This document shows positions 55,408-64,000 of a DNA stretch of 64,000 nt, piece by piece. Both the position numbers and the translations under genes were made by a program. The notes under the pieces were generated by a model. It was not told the DNA's origin. It worked only from the letters and a program-made list of their open reading frames with translations, and searched no databases. How positions within the stretch are numbered: the first letter of the stretch is position 1; every line of letters starts with the position of its first letter. The stretch comes from [Scytonema hofmanni] UTEX 2349 (GTDB taxonomy: Bacteria > Cyanobacteriota > Cyanobacteriia > Cyanobacteriales > Nostocaceae), in assembly GCF_000582685.1 (NCBI RefSeq), contig NZ_KK073768.1:4278190-4342189 (forward strand). The letters are read 5' to 3'.

Positions 55408-56001
55408 ATGAGTCAAGATGACGTTACAAAGTTATTAAAATCCCTACTCCAAAAAGATGCAATTCAAGTACAAGCTTGGTTAAAAACTATTTGGACAGGA
55501 AAAGAGCATATATCAAATAACTTCAACTGGCATGGTTTAGCCCAGGTAGCAGCTTCGAGGGCAAGCGAGAATTTAAACCTAGAATGGGCAAAAGTGGCAA
55601 TTTATGTTTACAATTTTTTGGCGGTAAACCAGCCTAATGCTACTGCTAAAGAATCATTTATGTCTTCAGCAATGACGCTAAGAGCATATATGATTTCAAA
55701 ACTTGGCGCTACTGCTGGTGATGAGATTCTTGATATAAAGTATCTTGTTAATTGGTTTTTTAACGACTTAAAAATATCCGACAAAGATGCATTAATCAAA
55801 GCAGATGCTTGGAAAAAAATGTTGGCATCAAAGAATAAGAAAGATATCCAGAAAAAGTTAGATGCGGAACTCGAAGAATTCCGAATATTAAGGCGAATCA
55901 AGAATCGCTTAACACTATTTAAGCTTTTATCAGAGAGTAATAAATTTAGTCCAGATAAAGAAATCGCTGCTTGGCTTTCAATACAAGATAAATTACCGTA
56001 A
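55408..56001 (+). CDS. Helical hypothetical protein, possible partner of the upstream toxin-like gene
   Basis: This 197-residue protein is basic and helical with no recognised domain. It starts 20 nt after the toxin-like gene's stop, the spacing typical of toxin-immunity pairs. Residues 5-110 (VTKLLKSLLQKDAIQVQAWL, SNNFNWHGLAQVAASRASEN) look like an alpha-helical bundle; the C-terminal half is Lys-rich. No ribosome site is obvious before the ATG at 55408; a further upstream start is unlikely. Confidence 0.65.
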   Translation: MSQDDVTKLLKSLLQKDAIQVQAWLKTIWTGKEHISNNFNWHGLAQVAASRASENLNLEWAKVAIYVYNFLAVNQPNATAKESFMSSAMTLRAYMISKLGATAGDEILDIKYLVNWFFNDLKISDKDALIKADAWKKMLASKNKKDIQKKLDAELEEFRILRRIKNRLTLFKLLSESNKFSPDKEIAAWLSIQDKLP

Positions 56002-56072
56002 ATTAATAGATTATTTAACAGTAGGGTGCGTTAAAAAAGCGCAACACATTCTATATATTTAAAATTTACCTT

Positions 56073-56553
56073 ACAATTGTGATACCAAGTAATTTGTGCA
56101 AGCACCTCTTGCACAAATAGCTCATCAGGGTAAACTTGGGCAAATGCTCGCATATACTTAAGATTGCGAGATGAAAAGCCCTTTATTTCTGGAAAAGCTT
56201 GCTGCAAGTCGGTTGCAAGACGGTTGATTACTTTTGCTCCCCAACGTTGCTGCTGTTGTCTGTGAAGAATATCTCGCCCAATTTGCCAGTAAAGTAATAC
56301 TAACTTTTTGTTGACAGCAACAGCCGCTCGTAATTGAGCGTAATACCATTTCTGTGTGAAGATGCGCCTAATTTAGCCCACGCAGGTGGGCTTCGTTCGT
56401 TTAGCCGCGAGTTTACTCGTCGGGTTATTAAGCGCAGCCTCATAAAGAATTGGTATAAGAAATCCGTGTTTTCAGTTAGCTGAGAAAGTGATCATAACCA
56501 AGGATATCAGAATTGCTAGCTTGTGGTAAGTCGAATTTATCTTCTTTTGGCAT
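56073..56553 (-). pseudogene. Broken DUF1016/YhcG-type nuclease gene
   Basis: The N-terminal piece (ATG at 56553) reads MPKEDKFDLPQASNSDILGY then DHFLS and meets a TAA where the family has a Glu codon, then LKTRIS. A 112-bp repeat follows. Beyond it the frame resumes AQLRAAVAVNKKLVLLYWQI then GRDILHRQQQQRWGAKVIN and LKYMRAFAQVYPDELFVQEV, the DUF1016 N-terminal domain. It is lost after about ITWYHN. YhcG-type proteins often belong to restriction or repair systems. Confidence 0.85.
56344..56455. mobile_element. 112-bp repeat element (TACCATTTC ends), copy 2, within the DUF1016 gene
   Basis: It differs from copy 1 by one base and sits between the two halves of the DUF1016 domain, with TAA flanking both ends. 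Confidence 0.88.
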
Positions 56554-56614
56554 AAAACTTGTAATTAGCAAATATGGCGCTAATATACTTTAGTTTAAAG
56601 TAAGCAACGTTAAT

Positions 56615-57838
56615 GTGATGACAAGCGATCGCCTTTCTATTTTCTCCTTTTTTGCCGGCTCTGGTTTCCTTGATTTAGGTTTTGAAAATAGCGGTTTTAA
56701 TATTGTTTATGTGAATGAACTTTTTTCCCCTTTTATGTCAGCATACCGCTATTCACGGCAGGCTCTCAATTTGCCATTACCAAAATACGGATATCATTAT
56801 GGGGAAGAAGCAGATGTAACCAAACTTATTGAAGAATTACCAGCACAACGTCTGCAAGAATTAGTCAAAGACTGCCGCAAGTCTAATAATATAATTGGCT
56901 TTATTGGTGGTCCTCCCTGTCCTGATTTTTCTGTTGGTGGTAAAAACAAAGGACGTTTAGGAGATAATGGTAAACTTTCAGCTGCCTATGTTGAATTAAT
57001 TTGCCAACAACAGCCTGATTTCTTTTTGTTTGAAAACGTCAAAGGTTTGTGGAAAACTACAAAACATCGTTTATTCTTTGAAGCGCTGAAACAACAATTG
57101 CAGCAAGCGGGTTATGTATTAACAGAGCGTTTGATTAATGCGATTGAATACGGTGTACCTCAAGATAGAGAAAGAATTATTCTGATAGGTTTCCCAAAAA
57201 AACTTATTCAAGATATGGGAATAATACTTCCGAGTGAAAATATTCTTCCTGAAGGTACTTTTCCTTGGGAAAAACACATTATATATCCTCAAGATAAAGT
57301 CTTTTCTTACCATTGGGGGATGCGTGAAGCATTCAAAGAAGATTCTATAGTGTTATGTCCTGATGGAATTCCTCAAGAATTAACAGTTGAATATTGGTTT
57401 AGAAAGAATGATGTGTTAAATCATGCCAATTCACAACACTATTTTCAACCAAGGGCTGGTAGAAAAAAATTTGCTGTTGTTGATGAAGGAGATGATTCCA
57501 AAAAGTCTTACAAACGTCTTCACCGATGGCGTTATTCTCCCACAGCTTGTTATGGCAATAATGAAGTACATTTACATCCTTACAAAGTTAGAAGAATTTC
57601 TGTAGCGGAAGCTTTAGCGATACAATCTTTGCCTGCAAATTTTGTGCTTCCAGAGAATATGACGTTGACGAATATGTTTAAAACTATTGGTAATGGTGTA
57701 CCATATCTAGCTTCAAAGGGATTGGCTCAAACTATCCTTGACTTTTTAGCAACAGGGGATGCTGGAAAAGAAAGCTCTATAATGGGCGATACTTACGGCA
57801 CGGGAGGTGAGCGATCGCAACGCTTTTTACCTTCCTAG
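56615..57838 (+). CDS. DNA (cytosine-5-)-methyltransferase, orphan
   Basis: This 407-residue enzyme carries the C5-methyltransferase motifs in order: motif I FSFFAGSGFLDLGFE (about 10-24), motif IV GGPPCPDFSVGG with the catalytic Cys C102, motif VI FLFENVKGL (about 137-145), motif VIII QDRERIILIGF, and motif X MFKTIGNGVPYLASKGLA. It would transfer a methyl group to C5 of cytosine. No restriction gene lies beside it, but a broken DUF1016 gene is next door. The target sequence cannot be read from the protein; start GTG 56615 or ATG 56618. Confidence 0.93.
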   Translation: MMTSDRLSIFSFFAGSGFLDLGFENSGFNIVYVNELFSPFMSAYRYSRQALNLPLPKYGYHYGEEADVTKLIEELPAQRLQELVKDCRKSNNIIGFIGGPPCPDFSVGGKNKGRLGDNGKLSAAYVELICQQQPDFFLFENVKGLWKTTKHRLFFEALKQQLQQAGYVLTERLINAIEYGVPQDRERIILIGFPKKLIQDMGIILPSENILPEGTFPWEKHIIYPQDKVFSYHWGMREAFKEDSIVLCPDGIPQELTVEYWFRKNDVLNHANSQHYFQPRAGRKKFAVVDEGDDSKKSYKRLHRWRYSPTACYGNNEVHLHPYKVRRISVAEALAIQSLPANFVLPENMTLTNMFKTIGNGVPYLASKGLAQTILDFLATGDAGKESSIMGDTYGTGGERSQRFLPS

Positions 57839-57966
57839 CTTGATAACCAATACCGAATCATCTGCCACATACTCAGGAAAAATGTCATGAATTATGGTTT
57901 AATTTAATAAAAATGCCTTTATTAATCTAAATAAAGTTTAATAATCAATTACTGGTAAAACTAACA

Positions 57967-58641
57967 ATGGCAGCAGATTATCCAGACATTGATATTGCGC
58001 CATACATCGATCATGCCCTGCTGATGCCTACGGCTACCTCAGAGCACGTTAAGCAATGGTGTGAAGAAGCAGACAGATTTGGGTTTGCGGCGGTTTGCAT
58101 CTACCCCGTGCATGTCAAGCAAGCGGCGGAACTCCTCCACGGCAAAAGTCCTAAAGTGTGTACGGTGATTGGCTTTCCCTCAGGGGCTACAACTTCAGCC
58201 GTAAAGCTGTTTGAAGCTCAAGAAGCACTAGAAAATGGTGCTTTTGAGTTGGATGTGGTAATTAATTTGGGCTGGCTCAAAGCTGGGAAAACTGAGGAAA
58301 TACATCGGGAAATTGCCGAAATTTGCGAAGCCGCCGATCAAAATGTAAAGGTAATATTGGAAACCAACCTGCTGACGGATACCGAGAAAAGTGTGGCAGC
58401 AGAAATAGCTATGGATGCAGGTGCAGCATTTATCAAAACCTGTACAGGTTGGAATGGTGGTGTCACAGTAGCGGATGTACGATTTTTGAAAGAAGTGGCA
58501 CGAGAAAGGGTGGGAATTAAAGCTTCCGGAGGAATTCGCACCGCCGAGCAAGCTTTAGACTTAATTGTAGCGGGTGCAACTAGATTAGGCACGTCTCGCG
58601 GTATCGATTTGATCCGCCAGCGCGATACCCTGGAATCATAG
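57967..58641 (+). CDS. deoC: Deoxyribose-phosphate aldolase
   Basis: This 224-residue TIM-barrel aldolase interconverts 2-deoxyribose-5-phosphate with glyceraldehyde-3-phosphate and acetaldehyde. The Schiff-base Lys region is [10 protein letters not shown], with [10 protein letters not shown] before it and [19 protein letters not shown] after. The length is typical. Confidence 0.97.
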   Translation: MAADYPDIDIAPYIDHALLMPTATSEHVKQWCEEADRFGFAAVCIYPVHVKQAAELLHGKSPKVCTVIGFPSGATTSAVKLFEAQEALENGAFELDVVINLGWLKAGKTEEIHREIAEICEAADQNVKVILETNLLTDTEKSVAAEIAMDAGAAFIKTCTGWNGGVTVADVRFLKEVARERVGIKASGGIRTAEQALDLIVAGATRLGTSRGIDLIRQRDTLES

Positions 58642-58760
58642 AGAGTAGTCATTTGTTTTTTGTTAGTCGTTGATTGTTAGTAGTTAGTCGATTTTCTTGA
58701 CTACTAACTACTAACCAGTAACAAAAAACCACTAACTACTAACACTTGACCAATGACTAA

Positions 58761-59741
58761 ATGAGTAGAACCTATAAAGCAACTGGGATTAATCTGAAAA
58801 CCCAGGCGTTTGGCGAAGCCGATAGGCTAGTGACAATTTTGACACGAGAGTTTGGTTTGATTCGAGCAATTGCTCCAGGGGCACGCAAGCACAAGTCAAG
58901 CCTTGGTGGTAGGAGTGGGATGTTTGTTGTAAATGAGCTACTGATTGCCCAAGGGCGATCGCTTGACAAAATTACACAAGCAGAAACTATAAAAACTTAT
59001 CCAGGTCTTGGTAAAGACTTGGCAAAACTAGCTGCTAGTCAGTATTTAGCAGAAATTGTATTATGTCAAGCTCTAAGCGAACAACCCCAAGAGGAATTGT
59101 ATGAATTACTCAATGAACATCTGGGTAGGTTGGAAGCGATACCCACCACAAAAGTAAAAAATATTTTCGCTCATCTGGCACATGCTGTATTTCACCTTTT
59201 AGCGAATTCAGGACTGACGCCTCAAGTGCAAGTTTGTTGTTTAACTCAGAGTCCCTTAACACCAGACTTTTCAGACCCCAATCCTCAGGTAGGATTTAGT
59301 GTCTCATCTGGTGGAATAATTAGTTTACAAGCTTTGGAGCGCTTGCGGAAAGAGGGGGAGAGGGAGAGGGGGGGACAAGGGGACAAGGGGACAAGGGGAC
59401 AAGGGGGACAAGGGAGACAAGAGAGACAAGGGGGACAAGGGAGACAAGGAGAACAATTCTTTTCCCCTATCCCCCCATCCTTGCCATCTTCCTCAGGCTA
59501 CGAAACGATTGTCCATCGCCAAGAAATACCAGTGCTTTCTAGCCGTTTAAATGCGACAGAACTGGCTATGCTCCAGCAGTTGTCGCAACCAGAGATAATG
59601 CCTATTGATGCTGCCAATGATGGCTGGTCATCTGTTGAGCAAATTCTGCGATTATATGCTCAATATCATCTTGGTCGTCCTATTCGCTCTGCTGCTTTGA
59701 TCGATTCTTATTTTGCTGCCAACTATGATGCAACCGTCTGA
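58761..59741 (+). CDS. recO: Recombination mediator RecO with an in-frame repeat insertion
   Basis: RecO helps RecR load RecA on gapped DNA. The N-terminal OB fold is intact ([20 protein letters not shown], about 6-25), and the helical C-terminal region is present. Residues about 197-233 ([20 protein letters not shown] and following) are encoded by GGGGACAA/GGGAGACAA repeats at 59351-59453 and keep the frame, giving 326 residues, longer than usual. The insert sits between the zinc-type region and the last helices, so the fold may tolerate it. It overlaps the MFS start. Confidence 0.93.
   Translation: MSRTYKATGINLKTQAFGEADRLVTILTREFGLIRAIAPGARKHKSSLGGRSGMFVVNELLIAQGRSLDKITQAETIKTYPGLGKDLAKLAASQYLAEIVLCQALSEQPQEELYELLNEHLGRLEAIPTTKVKNIFAHLAHAVFHLLANSGLTPQVQVCCLTQSPLTPDFSDPNPQVGFSVSSGGIISLQALERLRKEGERERGGQGDKGTRGQGGQGRQERQGGQGRQGEQFFSPIPPSLPSSSGYETIVHRQEIPVLSSRLNATELAMLQQLSQPEIMPIDAANDGWSSVEQILRLYAQYHLGRPIRSAALIDSYFAANYDATV
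59351..59453. repeat. G-rich tandem repeat inside recO
   Basis: About 12-14 units of GGGGACAA or GGGAGACAA lie in the middle of recO without breaking its frame. Confidence 0.9.
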
Positions 59742-61347
59742 TTTAGAACCAAAAAACTTGCCGATGTCACCCAGTCACGGCAAAAAACATAATAGGACAC
59801 CTAACTTATCGCCAAAAGAAACACCACATCTTAGTGTTGTTCCTGACTTGAGGGGCGATCGCATGTATACACAAGAAATGTCTCCAGACGTTTCTCAAAA
59901 TGAGAAAAATTCGTCTAAGTCGGAAATACCAAAAAGCGATCTCACAAACTTAGGCGAAAAAAACACAAGTGAAAATCGCAAAATTTCTGCTTCTGAACAT
60001 AATTTGCCATTAACTTCTATAAATGGCAAAGAACCGCCAGATAAAGGTGAAGCAGTATCAAGTCATGTTCAACAGGGTTTTTTGCCTGTATTCAAAAATC
60101 CTAATTTTTTAGCTCTTTGGGGTGGTCAAGTCTTCTGCCAATTGGCAGATAAAATATATTTGGTGCTGATGATTGCCCTGATAAATACTCAGTTTCAGGC
60201 AAGCGATCAAAGTATTAGCGGTTGGGTATCAGCGCTGATGATGACTTTTACCATTCCTGCGGTGTTATTTGGTTCTGTTGCGGGTGTATTTGTAGATCGC
60301 TGGTCAAAAAAGGCAGTGCTAGTAGCAACAAACTTTTGGCGTGGTATTTTGGTTTTGGCAATTCCCATGCTGCTGTGGTTAACTCATGATTGGAAACCAA
60401 TCGGAGTTTTGCCAGTGGGCTTTTGCATGATTTTAGTTGTAACTTTTTTGGTTTCGACGCTGACCCAGTTTTTTGCACCAGCAGAACAGGCAGCGATTCC
60501 TTTGGTAGTGAAAGAGCAAGATTTACTCTCGGCTAACTCGCTGTATACAACAACGATGATGGCATCGGTAATTGTCGGGTTTGCAGTCGGGGAACCGCTG
60601 TTAGCTATTGCGGATCATATTTGGCAGCTAATTGTTGGTGGTAGTGGGGGATTGGGTAAAGAACTTTTGGTGGGTGGTAGTTATGCGATCGCCAGCATAA
60701 TATTGTTACTTTTGTCAACTAATGAAAAATCTCACTCAAATCAAGCAGAATACCCCCACGTTTTTGCTGACCTGCGTGATGGTTTTAAGTATCTAGGAGA
60801 AAATCATCGCCTTCGCAATGCTTTAATCCAACTTATTATCTTATTTTCTGTCTTTGCCGCCTTAACTGTTCTCGCCGTTCGCATGGCAGAAATAATTCCC
60901 AACTTAAAAGCCTCCCAATTCGGTTTTTTACTCGCATCTGGTGGTGTTGGCATCGCTCTTGGGGCAACCATTCTTGGTCAATTTGGTCAACGCTTTTCTT
61001 ATAACCAATTAAGTGTATTTGGATGTATGGGTATGACAGCATCCTTGATTGGTTTGTCGATCTTCACAACACAGTTATGGATTATCCTTTTGTTGGTAGC
61101 CTTCTTGGGTGTGTGTGGAGCGTTAGTCGGTATCCCCATGCAAACAGCGATCCAAAGCGAAACTCCACCCGAAATGCGTGGTAAAGTTTTTGGTCTGCAA
61201 AACAATGTAATTAATATTGCCCTCACCTTACCCTTAGCATTGGCAGGTGTCGCAGAAACATTCGTTGGATTACAAGCTGTATTTTTGGGATTGGCGGCGA
61301 TCGTCTTTTCAGGTAGTATATTAACCTGGTATAAATTCACTGACTAG
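59725..61347 (+). CDS. MFS transporter with a long disordered N-terminus
   Basis: This 540-residue protein has about 115 polar, low-complexity residues before the first membrane helix ([20 protein letters not shown]). About twelve membrane helices follow, with the MFS loop 2-3 motif ([20 protein letters not shown]). The family exports drugs or other solutes. I prefer the ATG at 59725; a TTG at 59713 also exists. It overlaps recO by 17 nt. Confidence 0.85.
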   Translation: MMQPSDLEPKNLPMSPSHGKKHNRTPNLSPKETPHLSVVPDLRGDRMYTQEMSPDVSQNEKNSSKSEIPKSDLTNLGEKNTSENRKISASEHNLPLTSINGKEPPDKGEAVSSHVQQGFLPVFKNPNFLALWGGQVFCQLADKIYLVLMIALINTQFQASDQSISGWVSALMMTFTIPAVLFGSVAGVFVDRWSKKAVLVATNFWRGILVLAIPMLLWLTHDWKPIGVLPVGFCMILVVTFLVSTLTQFFAPAEQAAIPLVVKEQDLLSANSLYTTTMMASVIVGFAVGEPLLAIADHIWQLIVGGSGGLGKELLVGGSYAIASIILLLLSTNEKSHSNQAEYPHVFADLRDGFKYLGENHRLRNALIQLIILFSVFAALTVLAVRMAEIIPNLKASQFGFLLASGGVGIALGATILGQFGQRFSYNQLSVFGCMGMTASLIGLSIFTTQLWIILLLVAFLGVCGALVGIPMQTAIQSETPPEMRGKVFGLQNNVINIALTLPLALAGVAETFVGLQAVFLGLAAIVFSGSILTWYKFTD

Positions 61348-61720
61348 TTATCAAAAAAAGGAGTTATTGTTCACTCTTCTGACATTATCAATTATTTACT
61401 GAAAGCTTTTGTTTTCGTGCTAAACTGATGTCAATAATGATTTATCACGTACTTGCTGGGAATAAACCTAACATTAACCAGAGACGATATATCGCATCTA
61501 TGTAAGTTGTTATGAACTTATTAGGAATTAGCAACTTATTAGAAGTAAAGTAAAAAATCCACAAAAAGCACTTTCGTAGAGCAACCTCAAATTTTGCCCT
61601 CGGAATTGGTTAATCGCGGGATTTGATAAGAACTAAAAACCTAGCAAGTACAAAACACGAAAAAGAAAGAAAGCACAAAAAGCTGATAAATTAAACCGCT
61701 TTTCTGATAGCTAATAAAGA
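61348..61720. other. Intergenic region upstream of the GT4 gene
   Basis: About 370 bp, AT-rich, no gene seen. Likely promoter sequence for the glycosyltransferase in the last 150 bp; no firm motif. Confidence 0.35.
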
Positions 61721-62869
61721 ATGCGTATAGCCTGGATTGGAAAAAAATCACCCTTTTGTGGCAATGTCACCTACAGTCGGGAAATTACAAATGCCTTGCT
61801 AGACAGGGGACATCAAGTTAGTTTCCTTCACTTCGCCCAAGAAGAATCTGAACCCGACAACTGGCCCAATTGCCCAGAGGTTTCTCTACCCTTCATTTAC
61901 AAGTCTCAGGTTTACACAATTCCGACTTTTAAAGCGACCAAGGTTTTAACTCAGTCGTTAAAGCGCATTAAGCCGGATGTAGTTCATGCTTCGCTGACTT
62001 TATCTCCTCTTGACTTTATTTTGCCAGAAATCTGTGAAGAACTAAATTTGCCCTTAATTGCCACTTTTCACACACCATTTGCTGGCAAAGGGGCAAAACT
62101 AATTTCTGGAACACAACTTTTGGCGTATCAACTTTATGCGCCTTTTTTGGGTAACTACGATCGCGTGATTGTATTTTCTCAAATACAGCGAGAACTGCTA
62201 GCACGCATGGGTGTGCCAGAAGAAAATATTGCCGTAATTCCCAACGGTGTGGATACTAGCAAGTATTCTCCAGGAACTTCTAAAATTAAAGCAGAATTTA
62301 AAGCAGAACGCTTGTTTGTTTATCAAGGTCGCATCGCTCCTGAGAAAAACGTCGAAGCCCTGCTTCGCGCTTGGAAACAAGCCGAAATGCGCTTTGATAG
62401 TAAATTGCTGATTGTCGGTGATGGTCCAGGGAAATCTTCTTTAGAAACCTTTTATGGTTCAGAATATGGCATCTTCTGGTTAGGGTTTATTGCCAACGAA
62501 AACCGACGCATCGAAATTTTACGCGGTGCAGATGTATTTATTTTGCCTTCATTAGTTGAGGGATTGTCACTATCTTTGTTAGAAGCAATGGCAGTGGGAA
62601 GCGCTTGTTTAGCAACTGATGTCGGCGCAGATGGCGAAGTATTGGAAAAGGGTGCGGGTGTGATTCTTAATACTAAAACAGTGCGATCGCAATTAAAAAC
62701 TTTTTTGCCACTCTTCCAAGACCACCCCGAATTAACAACACTGTTAGGGCAGAAAGCTAGAAAGCGAGTATTAGAGCGATATACTCTCAGTAATAATATT
62801 ACTCGACTGGAAGAACTTTATACAAATGTTTTAATACAGCCCCGCGTGCAATTTAGTCGCGGAGCGTAG
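61721..62869 (+). CDS. Family 4 glycosyltransferase
   Basis: This 382-residue GT-B enzyme starts MRIAWIGKKSPFCGNVTYSR. The acceptor-side loop ATFHTPFAGKGAKL and the C-lobe LFVYQGRIAPEKNVEALLRA follow. The nucleotide-sugar site [20 protein letters not shown] (E-x7-E) is clear. It probably glycosylates a lipid or polysaccharide; the substrate is unknown. The gene is alone, followed by repeats. Confidence 0.9.
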   Translation: MRIAWIGKKSPFCGNVTYSREITNALLDRGHQVSFLHFAQEESEPDNWPNCPEVSLPFIYKSQVYTIPTFKATKVLTQSLKRIKPDVVHASLTLSPLDFILPEICEELNLPLIATFHTPFAGKGAKLISGTQLLAYQLYAPFLGNYDRVIVFSQIQRELLARMGVPEENIAVIPNGVDTSKYSPGTSKIKAEFKAERLFVYQGRIAPEKNVEALLRAWKQAEMRFDSKLLIVGDGPGKSSLETFYGSEYGIFWLGFIANENRRIEILRGADVFILPSLVEGLSLSLLEAMAVGSACLATDVGADGEVLEKGAGVILNTKTVRSQLKTFLPLFQDHPELTTLLGQKARKRVLERYTLSNNITRLEELYTNVLIQPRVQFSRGA

Positions 62870-63539
62870 GCAAGATAAGGGGATAAGGGAAAGAGTGGGA
62901 AAAAATATTTTTACCTTTTACCTTGATGTTACACGTCTGATTGGATGGCGATCGCGCTAAAGACTATTAAAGATGCGATACTCCTATCGGAGTCACTTCG
63001 TGAACGCTTCTCAAAGTTGACAAAGAGTACCCCTACATTACTTACTAGCCTACGCAGTTAAGCTCTGTACGCGCAATGCCCCACCCTTACAGGGTGAGGG
63101 CGAATAAAACGCAACCTTACATAGAATTGGTATTACATAAATTTAGATATCTCATATGAGCGATAAGCAAGTTTTGTCACTGATTTGTTAAAAAAATTTA
63201 CAAAAGTTCATTAAGTTTGATAAACTTGTTTACGTAACCAAACCTCCCCTGAGGAAACTTTCGTGACTGTGAGCAGTTACGTTGTTGTGGTGCAAAGGTT
63301 AAACCGCACCTTTGTTATTGAATTAAAGATTTACTGAGAAGATAGTCTCTTGACTGTCTTGATTAACTACGAAAAAATAGAACACCTGCAAGGGTGATTG
63401 TTTATTCTGTCTGGCTTTTAGGACGCTAAAAGTCTCGATTAGAGCGCGTTTATTGCCACTTGATCTCAAAAAAGAAGATTCGCTTTTTTTGAATGAATGC
63501 TTATCAGCTAGTTAACAAATAACATTGGAGATTACGAAC
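62870..63539. other. Repeats and structured leader upstream of the OCP-family gene
   Basis: 62875-63130 holds G-rich and TCTCC-type repeat fragments. 63150-63540 is the promoter and leader of the carotenoid-protein gene. Small hairpins are seen at 63292-63315, 63383-63396 (CACC/GGTG), 63415-63432 (CTTTTAG-GACG-CTAAAAG) and 63466-63492 (TCAAAAAAG against CTTTTTTTGA), the last resembling an attenuator. Confidence 0.45.
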
Positions 63540-64000
63540 ATGGTTTTAAGTATCGAGTCCGCTCAAAATATTTTCTCTAAGACTCAAGTTCCTAGCCCTA
63601 TTCCAGCTACCATAGCGCTATTCGATCAACTAGGCGTTGACGATCAACTGGCTTATCTCTGGTATGCTTACACCGAAATGGGTAAGACAATTACTCCCGC
63701 AGCTCCTGGAGTAGCACGCTTGCAACTAGCAGAAGGTTTGCTCAATCAAATTAAGGAGATGTCTCAAGAAGAGCAAACCCAAGTCATGCGGGAACTTGCT
63801 AGCCGTGCTGACAGTCCAATTAGCCGCTCTTATGGTTTCTTCAGTGTTAACACCAAGCTGGCTTTTTGGTATGAGTTAGGTGAGTTGATGAAACAAGGTG
63901 TTGTAACTCCGATTCCCAGCGGTTACCAAATGTCCCCTGGTGTGAAAGTAGTATTAGAAGCTACTCAAAAGCTTGATGCAGGTCAGCAAATCACCGTACT
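63540..64000 (+). CDS. Orange carotenoid protein / helical carotenoid protein (5' part, runs off the window)
   Basis: The first 153 residues are the all-helical carotenoid-binding N-terminal domain of the OCP family: MVLSIESAQNIFSKTQVPSP, LAYLWYAYTEMGKTITPAAP (with the Tyr equivalent to OCP Y44), SYGFFSVNTKLAFWYELGEL (with the Trp equivalent to W110), and the start of GQQITVL. Full OCP would add a linker and a C-terminal sensor domain; helical carotenoid proteins lack it. The part that decides is beyond the end. GGAG precedes the ATG by 9 nt. It protects against excess light or singlet oxygen. Confidence 0.93.
   Translation, partial: MVLSIESAQNIFSKTQVPSPIPATIALFDQLGVDDQLAYLWYAYTEMGKTITPAAPGVARLQLAEGLLNQIKEMSQEEQTQVMRELASRADSPISRSYGFFSVNTKLAFWYELGELMKQGVVTPIPSGYQMSPGVKVVLEATQKLDAGQQITV

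Overview
The window is a cyanobacterial chromosome segment, most likely from a filamentous Nostocales-type organism. Evidence: a beta-carboxysome ccm operon, light-independent protochlorophyllide reductase genes (chlL, chlN) flanking a DUF5331 gene, an orange-carotenoid-protein family gene, an initiator tRNA split by a group I intron, very frequent GCGATCGC (HIP1) octamers, and many short palindromes, heptamer tandem repeats and MITEs. Species identity cannot be fixed from the sequence alone.

Layout. 0-6 kb: ccmK-ccmL-ccmM-ccmN-ccmO on the plus strand, followed by a CmpR/RbcR-type LysR regulator. 6-14 kb (mostly minus): an AllA-like cupin, recA, a VapC-type toxin with a partner gene, transketolase, fabF and acpP. 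14-20 kb: an HdrB-like CCG protein, a glycosyltransferase, an Hsp20 chaperone and lpxD. 19.7-25.6 kb (minus): a cell-surface polysaccharide cluster (glycosyltransferase, polysaccharide deacetylase, methyltransferase, ABC exporter) headed by a BaiN-type flavoprotein. 25.7-31.7 kb: a 52-residue rubredoxin, SRPBCC and DUF924 proteins, a Nif11-like protein and clpB.

31.8-35.5 kb is an accessory and decaying region. It holds a toxin-antitoxin pair whose PIN toxin runs into a repeat, a second degenerate copy of that pair's junction, an overlapping DUF6888/DUF6887-like pair, a complete IS630-type element inserted at TA inside a gene whose two halves rejoin in frame, and a CHAT-protein fragment. 36.5-39.8 kb is the chlL-DUF5331-chlN operon. 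39.9-49.5 kb holds a RelE-type toxin-antitoxin pair, a seven-blade WD40 protein, a hydrolase, YbjN and DUF3318 proteins, a STAS-sugar transferase fusion, a WcaI-type glycosyltransferase and a protein with a phage-type S74 chaperone domain. 50-52.8 kb: yqeK, rsfS, CGLD27 and asparaginase.

52.9-57.8 kb starts at the intron-split tRNA-fMet and carries a DUF697 GTPase, a frameshifted toxin-like gene with its downstream partner, a DUF1016 nuclease gene broken by a 112-bp repeat, and an orphan cytosine-5 methyltransferase. 58-64 kb: deoC, recO (with an in-frame repeat expansion), an MFS transporter, a GT4 glycosyltransferase and the 5' part of an OCP/HCP gene that runs off the window.

Mobile sequence is a major theme. 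At least six MITE-like elements from four families are visible, one with a clean 9-bp target duplication, plus about a dozen GAGACG-CGTCTC palindromes. Heptamer repeats occur both between genes and in frame inside recO and the BaiN gene. I saw no CRISPR array, prophage or complete novel defence system. The best leads for new biology are the DUF6888/DUF6887-like pair and the toxin-like gene with its partner near 55 kb.
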